64,000 bases of DNA from Streptomyces caniferus. GTDB lineage: Bacteria; Actinomycetota; Actinomycetes; Streptomycetales; Streptomycetaceae. The notes under the pieces were generated by a model. The model had not been told where the DNA came from. It was given only the letters and a program-made list of their open reading frames with translations, and did no database searches. The position numbers and the translations under genes are program-made. Below are positions 41,400 to 50,306 of this stretch, in pieces. The DNA lies in contig NZ_BLIN01000003.1 in assembly GCF_009811555.1 (NCBI RefSeq), forward strand, positions 124,001-188,000. Direction: 5' to 3'. Positions within the stretch are counted from its first letter, which is position 1. Each line of letters begins with the position of its first letter.

Positions 41400-42401
41400 T
41401 CAGCCTCCGGCCGGTACGACGTTGGTGGCCGCCACGGCGGGACGCAGGGCCCGCGCGAGCCGGACGCCGTCGCCGACGGCCCAGAAGTGGACGAAGAACA
41501 GGCGGGGTTCGTCCGTCAGGCCGTGGTTGTGCAGCTCGACGAGCTCGGCCCCGGCGCGCCGCAGGGCCACCAGGACGTCCTGGACCTCCCCGGCGATCAT
41601 GGCGCAGTCCCCGCTGATCGCGGCCCGGCCGCGGCCCAGCGGCTGGAAGTTGAAGGCGCTGGTCGATCCCAGGCCCGGGGGCAGTACCAGGTGTCCGTCG
41701 GTGATGGTCTCGCGGCGGACGAAGATGCACTTGTAGATCCCGTCGTCGACGGAGCCCTTGGTGCCCAGGGCGGCATCGATGCCGGCGGTGTCCAGGTCGA
41801 CGGGCCGCGGCGGGGCGGCCGGTCGCGGGCGCGGCGTACCGGTGCGGTCGAACGCCGCGCGCAGGCCGCGGGCGATGCCTCCCGGGTCGTGGCCGTGAGC
41901 GTGGACGTGGATCCACCAGAGGTCGGGAGCCTGGGAGAGCAGATGCTTGTGGATCGCGGTCTGCTGAATCCGGTGCTCGTGCAGGACATCGGTGAACGGC
42001 TGCAGTTCGTCCTCGGTGACCACCACATCGCCCATGGCCAGCGTGCTGCCGTCGGCGTAACGGACGAAGGACACATGCGAGCCCAGGGCGAGTGCCGGTT
42101 TGACGTCGACCTTGCGGGAGCGCACCCGGAGGTCCCGGCGCGGGAGGCCCGTATGGAACATCACCTTGCGCTTCATATCGCCTGTGCCGCCGAGCTTGTC
42201 GGACACGCTCGTCCAGTCCGGCAGGGCGGTGTTCACCGGCTTGAGCAGCCCGCGGTTCCTGGGGTCGGGCTCGTCGGCGGGCAGGGCACGAGCGGGAGTC
42301 GGCGCCCCCGCCAGCACCGGCGCCAGGGCGGCCGCGGCCAGCACGCGTCGTCGTGGTGCACCCGCCTGCAGGTAGGTGTCCTGCTGTCGGTCTCCAGCCA
42401 T
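41400..42401 (-). CDS. DUF1259-containing exported protein
   Basis: 333 aa from ATG 42401; GTG 42404, immediately upstream, is better spaced from GGAGG. The N-terminus has a twin-arginine-like start (GAPRRRVLAAAALAPVLAGAPTPARA), suggesting Tat export. Two related halves of the DUF1259 type follow: VMFHTGLPRRDLRVRSRKVDVKPALALGSHVSF, then DVVVTEDELQPFTDVLHEHRIQQTAIHKHLL, and later GEVQDVLVALRRAGAELVELHNHGLTDEPRLFFVHFWAVGDG. The function of the family is unknown. The His-rich sites (HVHAHGHDP) suggest metal binding. It lies downstream of tyrosinase but beyond a terminator. Confidence 0.85.
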   Translation of the reverse strand: MAGDRQQDTYLQAGAPRRRVLAAAALAPVLAGAPTPARALPADEPDPRNRGLLKPVNTALPDWTSVSDKLGGTGDMKRKVMFHTGLPRRDLRVRSRKVDVKPALALGSHVSFVRYADGSTLAMGDVVVTEDELQPFTDVLHEHRIQQTAIHKHLLSQAPDLWWIHVHAHGHDPGGIARGLRAAFDRTGTPRPRPAAPPRPVDLDTAGIDAALGTKGSVDDGIYKCIFVRRETITDGHLVLPPGLGSTSAFNFQPLGRGRAAISGDCAMIAGEVQDVLVALRRAGAELVELHNHGLTDEPRLFFVHFWAVGDGVRLARALRPAVAATNVVPAGG

Positions 42402-42404
42402 CAC

Positions 42405-42838
42405 GTGAGTACCTCCATGACGAGATGGAAGCATGGCGGGCTCGCGACACCGTGATCACCGTCACCGCTTGCGGCCAGCTGGGCTAAGCAGTCGTCATCA
42501 CGGGTGAGAGGGTCCGGTGCAGGGCGGCGGGAAGTGGGCCCGGGTGGGTAGCGCGGTGTCGGGTGCAGAACGGCCGGGAGCGTCGTCCCCGGTTCGTACG
42601 AGGGCGCCGAGGTGCCCGCCCGGCATCCGGAGGGGGCCGGATGCCGGGCGCACCGGCCTCGCGCCGCGCCACGGCGCGAGGCCGTGCGGGGTCCACGCCC
42701 GCCACCCGCGCGAACCGGTGGACCGGCGAACCGGCACGGTCAGAAAGGCTCCCGGCGACGCAGCACGGGGAACCGTTCCAGCGCCTCGAACTCTGCTGCC
42801 GTGCCCGTGCAGTTCACGAGGCGGATGTCATGCACCTG
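42405..42838. other. intergenic region between melC2 and the DUF1259 gene
   Basis: 434 bp with a strong hairpin (42618-42649) and no convincing gene. The part next to 42401 should carry the DUF1259 promoter on the minus strand. Confidence 0.5.
42618..42649. terminator. 13-bp perfect hairpin downstream of melC2
   Basis: GCCCGGCATCCGG (42618-42630) pairs perfectly with CCGGATGCCGGGC (42637-42649) around AGGGGG. It lies about 190 bp beyond the melC2 stop on the minus strand, before the DUF1259 gene. Confidence 0.75.
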
Positions 42839-43657
42839 TCATGCATAGGTGTAGAACTTGGTGTGATCCAGCAGGTCCGCCGGGGTGACGTCGTTCCACG
42901 GCTTCATCGTGTCGTGGAGGTCGACGACGTCCGGTGTGTCGCCCGTCGGGACATACCCCGACTTGGGGTGCATGCGCTGCCAGTCGGCCCAGAGCTTGTC
43001 GATGAAGCAGTGGTGCAGCCAGAAGACGGGGTCGTTGGGCGAGGCGCCGGTGGTCATCTGCCCGCCGACCCAGACGTGCACCCGGTTGTGCAGATTCGGG
43101 CCGCGCCAGCCCTCGATGTTGTTGCGGAAGCCGTCGGAGGAGCTGTTCCAGGGGGCGGCGTCGTAGACGCTCATGGCGAGCACCCGGTCGACCTCGGCCC
43201 GGGTCGGCAGTTCACGGACCCCGGCACCGAGCGAGCGGCGCAGGAAGGTCCGGCCGTCAACGCGTATGTTCATCGGCCACTTGCCGTTGCTGAACGCGAA
43301 CGGCCCCGAGGGCACCCGGCCGTCACCGCTGCGCCCGTCGCCGCCGAGGAAGTCGTCGGCCCACAGGGAGCTGCGCGGCGAGCGGTCCACGGTCCAGTCC
43401 CAGTAGGGCAACATCACCGACGGGGTGACGCTCTGCAGGGCTTCTTCGAACTGCAGCAGGAACCTGCGGTGCCAGGGGAGGAACGACGGGGACCGGTGAC
43501 CGGTTCGCTCGCCGTCGTCGGTGTCGCCGATGATGAAGGCGTTGTGGGTGCTGATGAACTCGTCGTAGCGGCCGCTGCGCTTGAGCTCCAGCACCGCGTC
43601 GATGAAGTTCCGCTTTTCGGTGGCGGTGAGGTCCGCCTGATTCTTCCGGACTGCCAT
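42839..43657 (-). CDS. melC2: tyrosinase
   Basis: 272 aa, the usual length of Streptomyces MelC2. The binuclear copper site is clear: CuA ligands in STHNAFI, GHRSPSFLPWHRRFLLQFE, and CuB ligands in NLHNRVHVWVGG and DPVFWLHHCFIDKLW. The enzyme oxidises monophenols and o-diphenols with O2 to quinones, leading to melanin. It has no signal peptide of its own and is exported bound to MelC1, whose gene lies 41 bp upstream. The start MAVRKNQADLT is the standard one. Confidence 0.97.
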   Translation of the reverse strand: MAVRKNQADLTATEKRNFIDAVLELKRSGRYDEFISTHNAFIIGDTDDGERTGHRSPSFLPWHRRFLLQFEEALQSVTPSVMLPYWDWTVDRSPRSSLWADDFLGGDGRSGDGRVPSGPFAFSNGKWPMNIRVDGRTFLRRSLGAGVRELPTRAEVDRVLAMSVYDAAPWNSSSDGFRNNIEGWRGPNLHNRVHVWVGGQMTTGASPNDPVFWLHHCFIDKLWADWQRMHPKSGYVPTGDTPDVVDLHDTMKPWNDVTPADLLDHTKFYTYA

Positions 43658-43698
43658 GTCGAGGACTCCTCGGTGGGGGGACGGTCGGGGTGCAGGCC

Positions 43699-44184
43699 TC
43701 AGCCGGTGACGACGGGGACCAGATCGGCGCCCTGGAGTTCACGAACGGCGGCGCGCGCCAGGGCGCGTGGCGTGGTGAACGTCTCGTAGTGGTTCACCAG
43801 GCTGATCCAGGTGCCGTCCGCGTTCCGCATCACATGGAGGTCGTCGTTGTCGATGCGGACGACGAAGTCCATGCCGTCGTGCGGTCCGGCCTGGCCGGCC
43901 CGGGGGCGGGCCTGGCCTCCGTGGTGGGCGTTACTGCCATGGCCTCCGTGCTCCGGCGCTCCCTCGTCCATGGGCCAGCCCTCGATATGACGGCCCTGGT
44001 ACATCTCGTCGAAGGGCTCCGGCATCTCGTGGTCCCCGGGGGCCTTGTGGCCGTCGGAGTGTCCGTGGCCGGCGGCGGGACGGGCGACGGCGGTGTCCGC
44101 GAAGGCGACCGGTGCGGCGAGCGCCGCTCCGGCCAGGGCCGCGGCGCTGCCGTGCAGCACCTGGCGTCGGGTGGGACGCGACAT
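43699..44184 (-). CDS. melC1: tyrosinase cofactor (copper chaperone)
   Basis: 161 aa from ATG 44184, with GAGGAGTGG upstream. The start [19 protein letters not shown] is a Tat signal, which carries the MelC1-MelC2 complex out of the cell. A His-rich segment ([17 protein letters not shown], and later [12 protein letters not shown]) probably delivers copper. The C-terminal part ([45 protein letters not shown]) is the conserved chaperone fold that enters the tyrosinase active site. First gene of the operon. Confidence 0.95.
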   Translation of the reverse strand: MSRPTRRQVLHGSAAALAGAALAAPVAFADTAVARPAAGHGHSDGHKAPGDHEMPEPFDEMYQGRHIEGWPMDEGAPEHGGHGSNAHHGGQARPRAGQAGPHDGMDFVVRIDNDDLHVMRNADGTWISLVNHYETFTTPRALARAAVRELQGADLVPVVTG

Positions 44185-44635
44185 GTTCCACTCCTCTGTT
44201 CGTCTCGGCACCTCCTCCGCGTCAGAACCGCAGAGGAGGGTTCTTCGAGCCGGCGAGCCGAAGGCCGGCCCGCGCCGCCACATGCTGGCAGGGACGAACG
44301 GATCATCAAGTTGCACCGGCGGAACGGACAACGAACGAGACAACACCTGTGAGAAGGTGCAGAGTTCAACGGCGGTGATCGTGCTTGCGTCCCGCCGCAC
44401 CTGCGCGCGGACCCGGATATTCCGCGAAGTTGAGCGCTCTCCACCGCAGATCCTTTCCCCCGGCGAGCGAAACCGTGATTCACCCCACGGCCGGAACTCG
44501 GCGCGAATGCACGGGACGTGAGACGCAGGGTGTTTGGAGCGCAGGCTTCCGCATCGTGTCGTACGGGGAGCGGTCTTCGGCCGACGGGCAAGGCCCGCCC
44601 GCAGTCAGCCGGCGCCGAAGCTCCGGCGCCGGACT
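44185..44635. other. melC promoter region
   Basis: 451 bp upstream of melC1 and downstream of the MFS gene's stop. AT-richer stretches around 44300-44380 probably hold the minus-strand melC promoter. No gene with a plausible start and composition is visible. Confidence 0.5.
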
Positions 44636-45895
44636 TCAGACGCGGTCGATGAGCTCCTGGCCTCCGGCATCAGCAAGCTTGTCCCGAGACGCGGTCTCGC
44701 GGCGCGGGAGCAGGAAGGGGGTGGCCAGGAGGAGGACTCCGGCGGCGGCGATCGCGGTGCGGGGGCTGGTGAGGGCCGCCAGCAGGCCCCATAGGGCTGT
44801 CATGGCCGCGATGGCGGCGCTGCTGCTGATCGACCACGCGGCCAGGGTGCGCGCGACCCGGTCGGGGGCGGTGTGGTCGAGCCGGTAGGTCGCCAGCACC
44901 GGGTTGAACACGCCGCAGCAGGTCACCAGGCCGAATTGGACGACGATGACCAGGACGATCCCGGGGACGCCGGGCTGGACGAACGCCAGCCCCAGAGGCC
45001 AGATCGCGCGCAGCATGCCGGCGGTGAGCAGAACCTTGTGCCGGCCGAACCGCGCCGTGAGCCGATGCGCGAGGCGTGAGCCGACCAGACCGCCGACGCA
45101 AGGGACCGCGAACACGAGACCGTACTGCCAGGGCGCGAACCCGAGGCGGCCCAGCAGGAGTACGGCGAGCAGCGGCTGGGAGACCATGATCAGACCGTTG
45201 ACCGTGATCGCGTTGAAGAGCAGCGGACGCAGCGTGGGGTGGGCGAGGATGTGGCGCCAGCCTTCGAGCAGGTCGCCTGCGCGCAGCCGTGGTGCGCCGG
45301 TCCTCGCGGGGTGCGGTTCCGTCCCGTCGATGGCGCGGAGGCTCAGCGCCGAGAGCAGGTAGCTGACCGCGTCGGCCACCACGGTCGTCACCGGGCCGAA
45401 CAGTCCGATCGCGGCTCCGCCGAGCGGCGGTCCGACGGTGGTCGCGGTCCAGGTCGTGGACTCGAACCGGCTGTTCGCGACGAGCAGGTCCTCCGGCGGC
45501 ACGAGCGCTTTCAGGTACGCGCCGCCGGCCGCCTTGAAGGCGATGTCGGCCGCGGCGGTGACCACGGAGACGAGGAGGAGTTGGGCGAAGCTGAGCAGGC
45601 CGCACGCGAACGCGGCGGGAACGCTCAGCAGCGCCGCGCACCGGGTCAGGTCCATCGCCACCATGACCGACCGCTTGCGGCGGAACTCCACCCAGGGACC
45701 GAGCGGCACCGCGATCAGGGCTCCCACCGCCCGCCCCACGGCAGCCAGCGCCGCCACCTGGGCCGACCCGCAGTGCAGCACCAGCACCGCGATCAAGGGC
45801 AATGCGCCGAAGCCGAACCCCGTCCCGTACGCGCTGACCGCATACGCCGCCCACAACCACCCGAACCGACGCCCCAGCGCCCGCCTGCCCGCCAT
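44636..45895 (-). CDS. MFS transporter, 12-helix
   Basis: 419 aa from ATG 45895 (GTG 45901 also possible; GGGGAGGGGG upstream). The pattern is 12 hydrophobic helices with a central loop at about 205-225. LGPWVEFRRKRSVMVAMDLTRCAAL takes the place of the loop 2-3 motif, and SRLAHRLTARFGRHKVLLTAGM is its repeat in the second half. It resembles the group of Streptomyces permeases related to the enterobactin exporter EntS. It is divergent from a LysR gene (136 bp), its probable regulator. The substrate is unknown. Confidence 0.9.
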   Translation of the reverse strand: MAGRRALGRRFGWLWAAYAVSAYGTGFGFGALPLIAVLVLHCGSAQVAALAAVGRAVGALIAVPLGPWVEFRRKRSVMVAMDLTRCAALLSVPAAFACGLLSFAQLLLVSVVTAAADIAFKAAGGAYLKALVPPEDLLVANSRFESTTWTATTVGPPLGGAAIGLFGPVTTVVADAVSYLLSALSLRAIDGTEPHPARTGAPRLRAGDLLEGWRHILAHPTLRPLLFNAITVNGLIMVSQPLLAVLLLGRLGFAPWQYGLVFAVPCVGGLVGSRLAHRLTARFGRHKVLLTAGMLRAIWPLGLAFVQPGVPGIVLVIVVQFGLVTCCGVFNPVLATYRLDHTAPDRVARTLAAWSISSSAAIAAMTALWGLLAALTSPRTAIAAAGVLLLATPFLLPRRETASRDKLADAGGQELIDRV

Positions 45896-46030
45896 GCCCA
45901 CCGCCCCCTCCCCGAACCGAACAACCAGCGCTGACCACCGGCACCGCATCTAAGCGGGGAGGAGATGGCGGGATCAAACAACCGGCCGGCCAGGAAGCAC
46001 AACCATGGGTTGTGCCGATAGCGTGGTCGG

Positions 46031-46957
46031 GTGGATACCGATGCTGTGCGCACCTTCGTGACCGCCGCGGACACGGAACGGTTCCAGGACGCCGCCGCGG
46101 AACTGTCGGTCACCCAGCAGGCCGTCTCCAAGCGCATCGCCACGCTGGAGAAGTTCCTCGGCGTGCGGCTGTTCACCCGCACCGGGCGGGGCGCGGAGCT
46201 CACCATCGACGGTCAGGCGTTCCTGCCCCACGCCCGCGAACTCCTGCGGGCCGAAGAGCGGGCCGTCGCTTCGGTGCGTCCCGGCCGCCGCGCCCTGCGC
46301 GTCGATGTGATCGGCCGACGGCTCGGCCCGGCTGCCCTGCTGGGCGACTTCCATCGCGCGAACCCTGAGGCCGAGCTGGACGTCGTGACCCTCTTCGACG
46401 CCGAGGCGGCCGTCGACGCCATCCGGTCCGGCACGGTCGACGCGTCCTTCCGCGCCGTCGCCATGCCCGGCCGGGAGCTCCCCGACGACATCGGGGTCGC
46501 CCGGGCCTTCGACGAGCCCATCCAGCTTCTCACCGGACCGGCCCACGAGCTCGCCGCCGCCCGCGCGGTCACGCCCGCCGAGCTCGTGGGGCACCGGATC
46601 TGGATGCCCGGCCTCGTTCCCGGAACCGAGTGGGCCGCGTTCTACGATGACCTCGCCGCGGCGTTCGGACTCACCATCGAGATCACCGGCCCCGACTTCG
46701 GCACCGAGCCACTGCTCGACACCATCGCGGATTCCCGGTCGCTGGCGACCTTCGTCGGCGAGCACACCCGCCTCTTCTGGCCCCCCGACCACGACCTGCG
46801 GCGCATCGCCCTGCGGGATCCGACACCGGTCTACCCGCACTCGCTGCTCTGGCACCGCGACAACCCGCACCCGACACTCGCCGCACTCCGCGACCACCTG
46901 CGCGCCGGGCGGGTTCGGCGCGCCGACGCCGAGACCTGGACACCGGCCTGGGCGTAG
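46031..46957 (+). CDS. LysR-family transcriptional regulator
   Basis: 308 aa from GTG 46031. The HTH is VRTFVTAADTERFQDAAAELSVTQQAVSKRIATLEKFLGVRLFTRTGRG (about 6-55). The effector-binding domain starts near 85 (RVDVIGRRLGPAALLGDFHRANPEAELDVVTLFD). No Shine-Dalgarno precedes the GTG. It is divergent from the MFS gene at 45895, so it probably controls that exporter. Confidence 0.93.
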   Translation: MDTDAVRTFVTAADTERFQDAAAELSVTQQAVSKRIATLEKFLGVRLFTRTGRGAELTIDGQAFLPHARELLRAEERAVASVRPGRRALRVDVIGRRLGPAALLGDFHRANPEAELDVVTLFDAEAAVDAIRSGTVDASFRAVAMPGRELPDDIGVARAFDEPIQLLTGPAHELAAARAVTPAELVGHRIWMPGLVPGTEWAAFYDDLAAAFGLTIEITGPDFGTEPLLDTIADSRSLATFVGEHTRLFWPPDHDLRRIALRDPTPVYPHSLLWHRDNPHPTLAALRDHLRAGRVRRADAETWTPAWA

Positions 46958-47130
46958 TGGTCAGGGCCGCTGCGCTGCCCGGCGCCACCACCACGGCGAC
47001 GAGCCGAGCGGACGTCCGGCCTCCGGCTACGGGAGCGGTACGTACCACTCGGATTCCCGGGCCAGGCCCCACGGCACGGTTTCGTGACTACGGTGCGTGC
47101 GACGCCTTCGGGCCGCCGTGGCCGTGCACG

Positions 47131-47667
47131 TCACGAGGCCTCGGTGGGTGAGGGCTGCCAGTTCCCCGAGTGGCCGGGCGGGAGCGCCAGGTCGCGCCGG
47201 ACCGCCGCGTAGTACCTCTCGCGCGCGGCGCGCTGCTTCTCGAGCAGGGTCGACCACATCTCCGGGTCCTGGATCCGGTCGCGCAGGAACTGCTCCATGT
47301 CCATGACCGTGACGACCCATGCGCGGGCCTCGGCCACCACAACCGGGGTACCGAGCATCAACAGCGCCTCCCCGGCCGGATCCCGGGCATCGGTGGCTTC
47401 GGCCACGTGCGGCGCCGCTTCCTCGGGGGACAAGGGATGCGGATGCGGGTCGTTGCCGAGGTGCGACGCAATGCGGTACGTCAGGGTGACGGACTTCTTC
47501 AACGATCGCGCGAAGTCCGTGTAGGCGGCGAGTCTCCGCTCGTCCCAGCGGGCCGCACGCTCGCGGCGGAAGCGGGCCTGGTCGCCCCGCGTGGTCGCGA
47601 AGTACGAGCCGAGGGCTCCGACCATCACGCCTATCAGCGCGGGAAGTTGTTGCAGGAATGCGGACAT
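47131..47667 (-). CDS. hypothetical protein with an N-terminal membrane anchor
   Basis: 178 aa; ATG 47667. One hydrophobic helix (LPALIGVMVGALGSYFATT, about 8-26) precedes a charged helix (GDQARFRRERAARWDERRLAAYTDFARSLKKSV), typical of a family of Streptomyces proteins with a membrane anchor and cytosolic helical bundle. The rest is soluble, with VVVAEARAWVVTVMDMEQFLRDRI. The function is unknown. The gene is unlinked to neighbours. Confidence 0.78.
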   Translation of the reverse strand: MSAFLQQLPALIGVMVGALGSYFATTRGDQARFRRERAARWDERRLAAYTDFARSLKKSVTLTYRIASHLGNDPHPHPLSPEEAAPHVAEATDARDPAGEALLMLGTPVVVAEARAWVVTVMDMEQFLRDRIQDPEMWSTLLEKQRAARERYYAAVRRDLALPPGHSGNWQPSPTEAS

Positions 47668-47772
47668 GGCCGCACGGTATCCCGCACGGACAGTGGCGGC
47701 CTCGTGACATCGTCACGCCTGGTGCGCCGGCTGGAGCCGATGAGGTGGTGCATGCCCGGACCACCGATGCGG

Positions 47773-48393
47773 TCACGGCTGACTGGTGGCGACCTTGACC
47801 CCGAACCCGATCAGGACGACTCCGGTGACCCGGTCCATGGCCCTGCGGACGGCGGGCCTCTCGAAGAACGCGCGGGCCTTGGCCAGCAGCATGACGTAGC
47901 TGCCGAGCCAGAGGAAGGTGAGCACCGCGTGCAAGAGGACCAGCAGCGCCATTCCGGTCTGCGAGGAGAGGCCGGACGGGGCGAGGGTGGGCAGCAGGCC
48001 GGTGTAGAAGACGGCGATCTTCGGGTTGAAGACATTGCTGACCAGTCCGGTCCGCCACGGACTGCCGGCCGCGGAGGGCACGCTGGGCTGCGCGGCTCGG
48101 GAGCCGTTGCGGCGGCTGTGCCACAGTGCCTGGACACCGAGGAAGACCAGGTAGACCGCTCCAGCCAGCTTGACGACGGTGTAGGCCGTGGCGGATGCGG
48201 CGAGGACCGCCGCCAGGCCCACCACCGTGAGTACGCCCCATATCAGCAGCCCCGCCGTGATGCCGCCGACGGTCCGCAGGCCGTCCTGCCAGCCGGAGGT
48301 GAGGGCCCGCTTGGTCGTCACGGCCATGTCAGGGCCGGGCACCATGGTCAGTACGGCGAGCACACCAGCAGCGGCAAGGAACTGTACGAGCAT
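47773..48393 (-). CDS. LysE-family amino-acid exporter
   Basis: 206 aa, six hydrophobic helices. The start LVQFLAAAGVLAVLTMVPGPDMAVTTKRALTSG shows the LysE/RhtB pattern with the P-G-P-D motif, followed by GITAGLLIWGVLTVVGLAAVL and NVFNPKIAVFYTGLLP. It exports amino acids or derivatives. ATG 48393 lacks a Shine-Dalgarno, and GTG 48423 is an alternative start. Confidence 0.92.
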   Translation of the reverse strand: MLVQFLAAAGVLAVLTMVPGPDMAVTTKRALTSGWQDGLRTVGGITAGLLIWGVLTVVGLAAVLAASATAYTVVKLAGAVYLVFLGVQALWHSRRNGSRAAQPSVPSAAGSPWRTGLVSNVFNPKIAVFYTGLLPTLAPSGLSSQTGMALLVLLHAVLTFLWLGSYVMLLAKARAFFERPAVRRAMDRVTGVVLIGFGVKVATSQP

Positions 48394-48524
48394 GGAGTCA
48401 GTGTCGCACCCGGGGACCGGCACTCCGGGCGGTGCCCCGTTGCACGTCCGGAGGGGCGGTGCGCGTCACCAATCCGGGATGCCCGCGGCCTCCCTGCGCC
48501 TGCCGCCGCTGGCGGGATCGAGCC

Positions 48525-50186
48525 TCAGGGTCGCCCTGCACCCGGTCCGGCCCCGTCGTCACCCCCTTCACCAGGAGACCGGGAGGCGTCGGGCCCCACC
48601 GACGGCAGGTAACGCGGCGCCCGCCGGGCGTCGAGTCGGCGCTCCACCCCGGCCCCCAGCGACAGCAGCTCGGCGTCATGGTGATCGCCGGCCATCAGGA
48701 GCAGGCCGACGGGGAGCTTGTTCACGAACCCGGCGGGCACGGACAACGACGGGTAACCGGCCACCGCCGCGGGCGTCGAGGACGGGATCACGTCGTTGTC
48801 GCCCCGGGCACAGTCGGTGGTCCAGGCAGGCGGGTTCGTCGGTGCGGCAATGGCGTCCAGATGGTGGGCGCGCAGGGTCTCGTCGAGGGAGCGCCGGGAG
48901 AGGTGCTTCAGCTCCGCGCGCATGGCCCGGTAGGCGGGGTCGGTGGTGGGAGGTGCGGCGAGGGCCTTCTCGAACAGTTGCTGACCGGCGAAGCAGGTTC
49001 GCTCCGCCGGGTGGGTGCGGTTGAAGTCGATCAGTTCGGTGAGGTTCCGAGGACCGTGGCGAGTGGCGAGGTAGGCGTTGATCTCCCGGTGGAACTCGCT
49101 GAGCAGCGCAGGGAATTCGAGTTCCGCGAGTCGCGCCTGGTACGGAGGCGTCACCTCGACGACCTCGGCCCCCGCCGCACGGAGCTTCTCCGCCGTACGG
49201 GTCATCACGGCGTCCACCTCCGGCCCGAGCGAGGGCAGCCGCCACAGGCCGATCCGCTTACCGCGCAGACTGCCGGGTCGCGTCAGCTCCTTCAGGGGGC
49301 CGGGAGAGCTGCCGGGCCGCGAGGCATCGCCGCCGCCGAGCACCGAAAGGGTGAGCGCGGCATCGGTCACATTGCGCGCCATGGGCCCCGCGGTGTCCTG
49401 CTCGGCCGAGATGGGCACCACTCCGGAGGGGCTGACCAGTCCGAGGCTGGGCTTGTGGCCGACCACCCCGTTCATCCCGGCCGGGCACACGATGGAGCCG
49501 TCCGTCTCGGTGCCGATCGCCACCTGCGACAACGACGCGGCGAGCGCGGCGGCCGAACCGGAGGACGACCCGCACGGATTCCGGTCGAGTACATAGGGGT
49601 TGGCGGTCTGTCCGCCCACCGCCGACCATCCCGATGTCGGCTTCTCCGCACGGAAGTTCGCCCACTCGGACAGGTTGGTCTTGCCGAGGATCACCGCACC
49701 CGCGTCCCGCAGCCGGGTCACCAGGACGGCATCGGTGTCCGGCGGCGCCCCGGCCAGCGCCAGCGATCCGGCCGTCGTCGGCATATCGCGGGTGTTCACG
49801 TTGTCCTTGAGCAGGACGGGGATGCCGTCGAGCGGGCCACGGGTTTGGCCGTGCCGGTGTCTGGCGTCGCTGGCCGCCGCCTGGCGCAGGGCCGTCGGAT
49901 CGGTGCGCAGCACCGCGTTGATCTTGGGGTTGATGTCCTTGATCCGCTGCAGGTAGGCGCGGGTCAGCGCCGACGAGGTCAGTGAACCCTCCGCCATATG
50001 AGCCTGTAACTCCGGAATCGTCACCGTGTCGAGATCGACTCCCGGCGCCAGGGACGCACCGGCCGAACCCGGCGACGGACCGCCGGCGCCGGGCTCGGCG
50101 GCTTCCGCCCGCGGATTCGGTGCGCCCGTCACGAGGGACCCCGCCGCCAGCGCGGCGATCAGTGTGGCAATGCTCTTCTTCCCCAT
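48525..50186 (-). CDS. secreted amidase (amidase signature family)
   Basis: 553 aa from ATG 50186 (MGKKSIATLIAALAAGSLVTG), a Sec signal. The Ser-cisSer-Lys triad of the amidase signature family is visible: Lys in VLLKDNVNT, cis-Ser in the GSSSGSAAALAA loop, and nucleophilic Ser in GTETDGSIVCPAGMNG. The C-terminal half holds VPAGFVNKLPVGLLLMA. A Gly/Asp-rich tail ends it. It hydrolyses an amide outside the cell; the substrate is unknown. Start context lacks a clear ribosome site. Confidence 0.92.
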   Translation of the reverse strand: MGKKSIATLIAALAAGSLVTGAPNPRAEAAEPGAGGPSPGSAGASLAPGVDLDTVTIPELQAHMAEGSLTSSALTRAYLQRIKDINPKINAVLRTDPTALRQAAASDARHRHGQTRGPLDGIPVLLKDNVNTRDMPTTAGSLALAGAPPDTDAVLVTRLRDAGAVILGKTNLSEWANFRAEKPTSGWSAVGGQTANPYVLDRNPCGSSSGSAAALAASLSQVAIGTETDGSIVCPAGMNGVVGHKPSLGLVSPSGVVPISAEQDTAGPMARNVTDAALTLSVLGGGDASRPGSSPGPLKELTRPGSLRGKRIGLWRLPSLGPEVDAVMTRTAEKLRAAGAEVVEVTPPYQARLAELEFPALLSEFHREINAYLATRHGPRNLTELIDFNRTHPAERTCFAGQQLFEKALAAPPTTDPAYRAMRAELKHLSRRSLDETLRAHHLDAIAAPTNPPAWTTDCARGDNDVIPSSTPAAVAGYPSLSVPAGFVNKLPVGLLLMAGDHHDAELLSLGAGVERRLDARRAPRYLPSVGPDASRSPGEGGDDGAGPGAGRP

Positions 50187-50306
50187 GAGGATCAGCGGAC
50201 TACATCCGGGCATCCGGCACAAGGGTGCCTCCCGTCCACATGCGCCGGGCGGGCCGGGCCGCCGGTACGCGCACCCGGCCGTCCCTCCCCGTACGCCTGC
50301 CTCCGC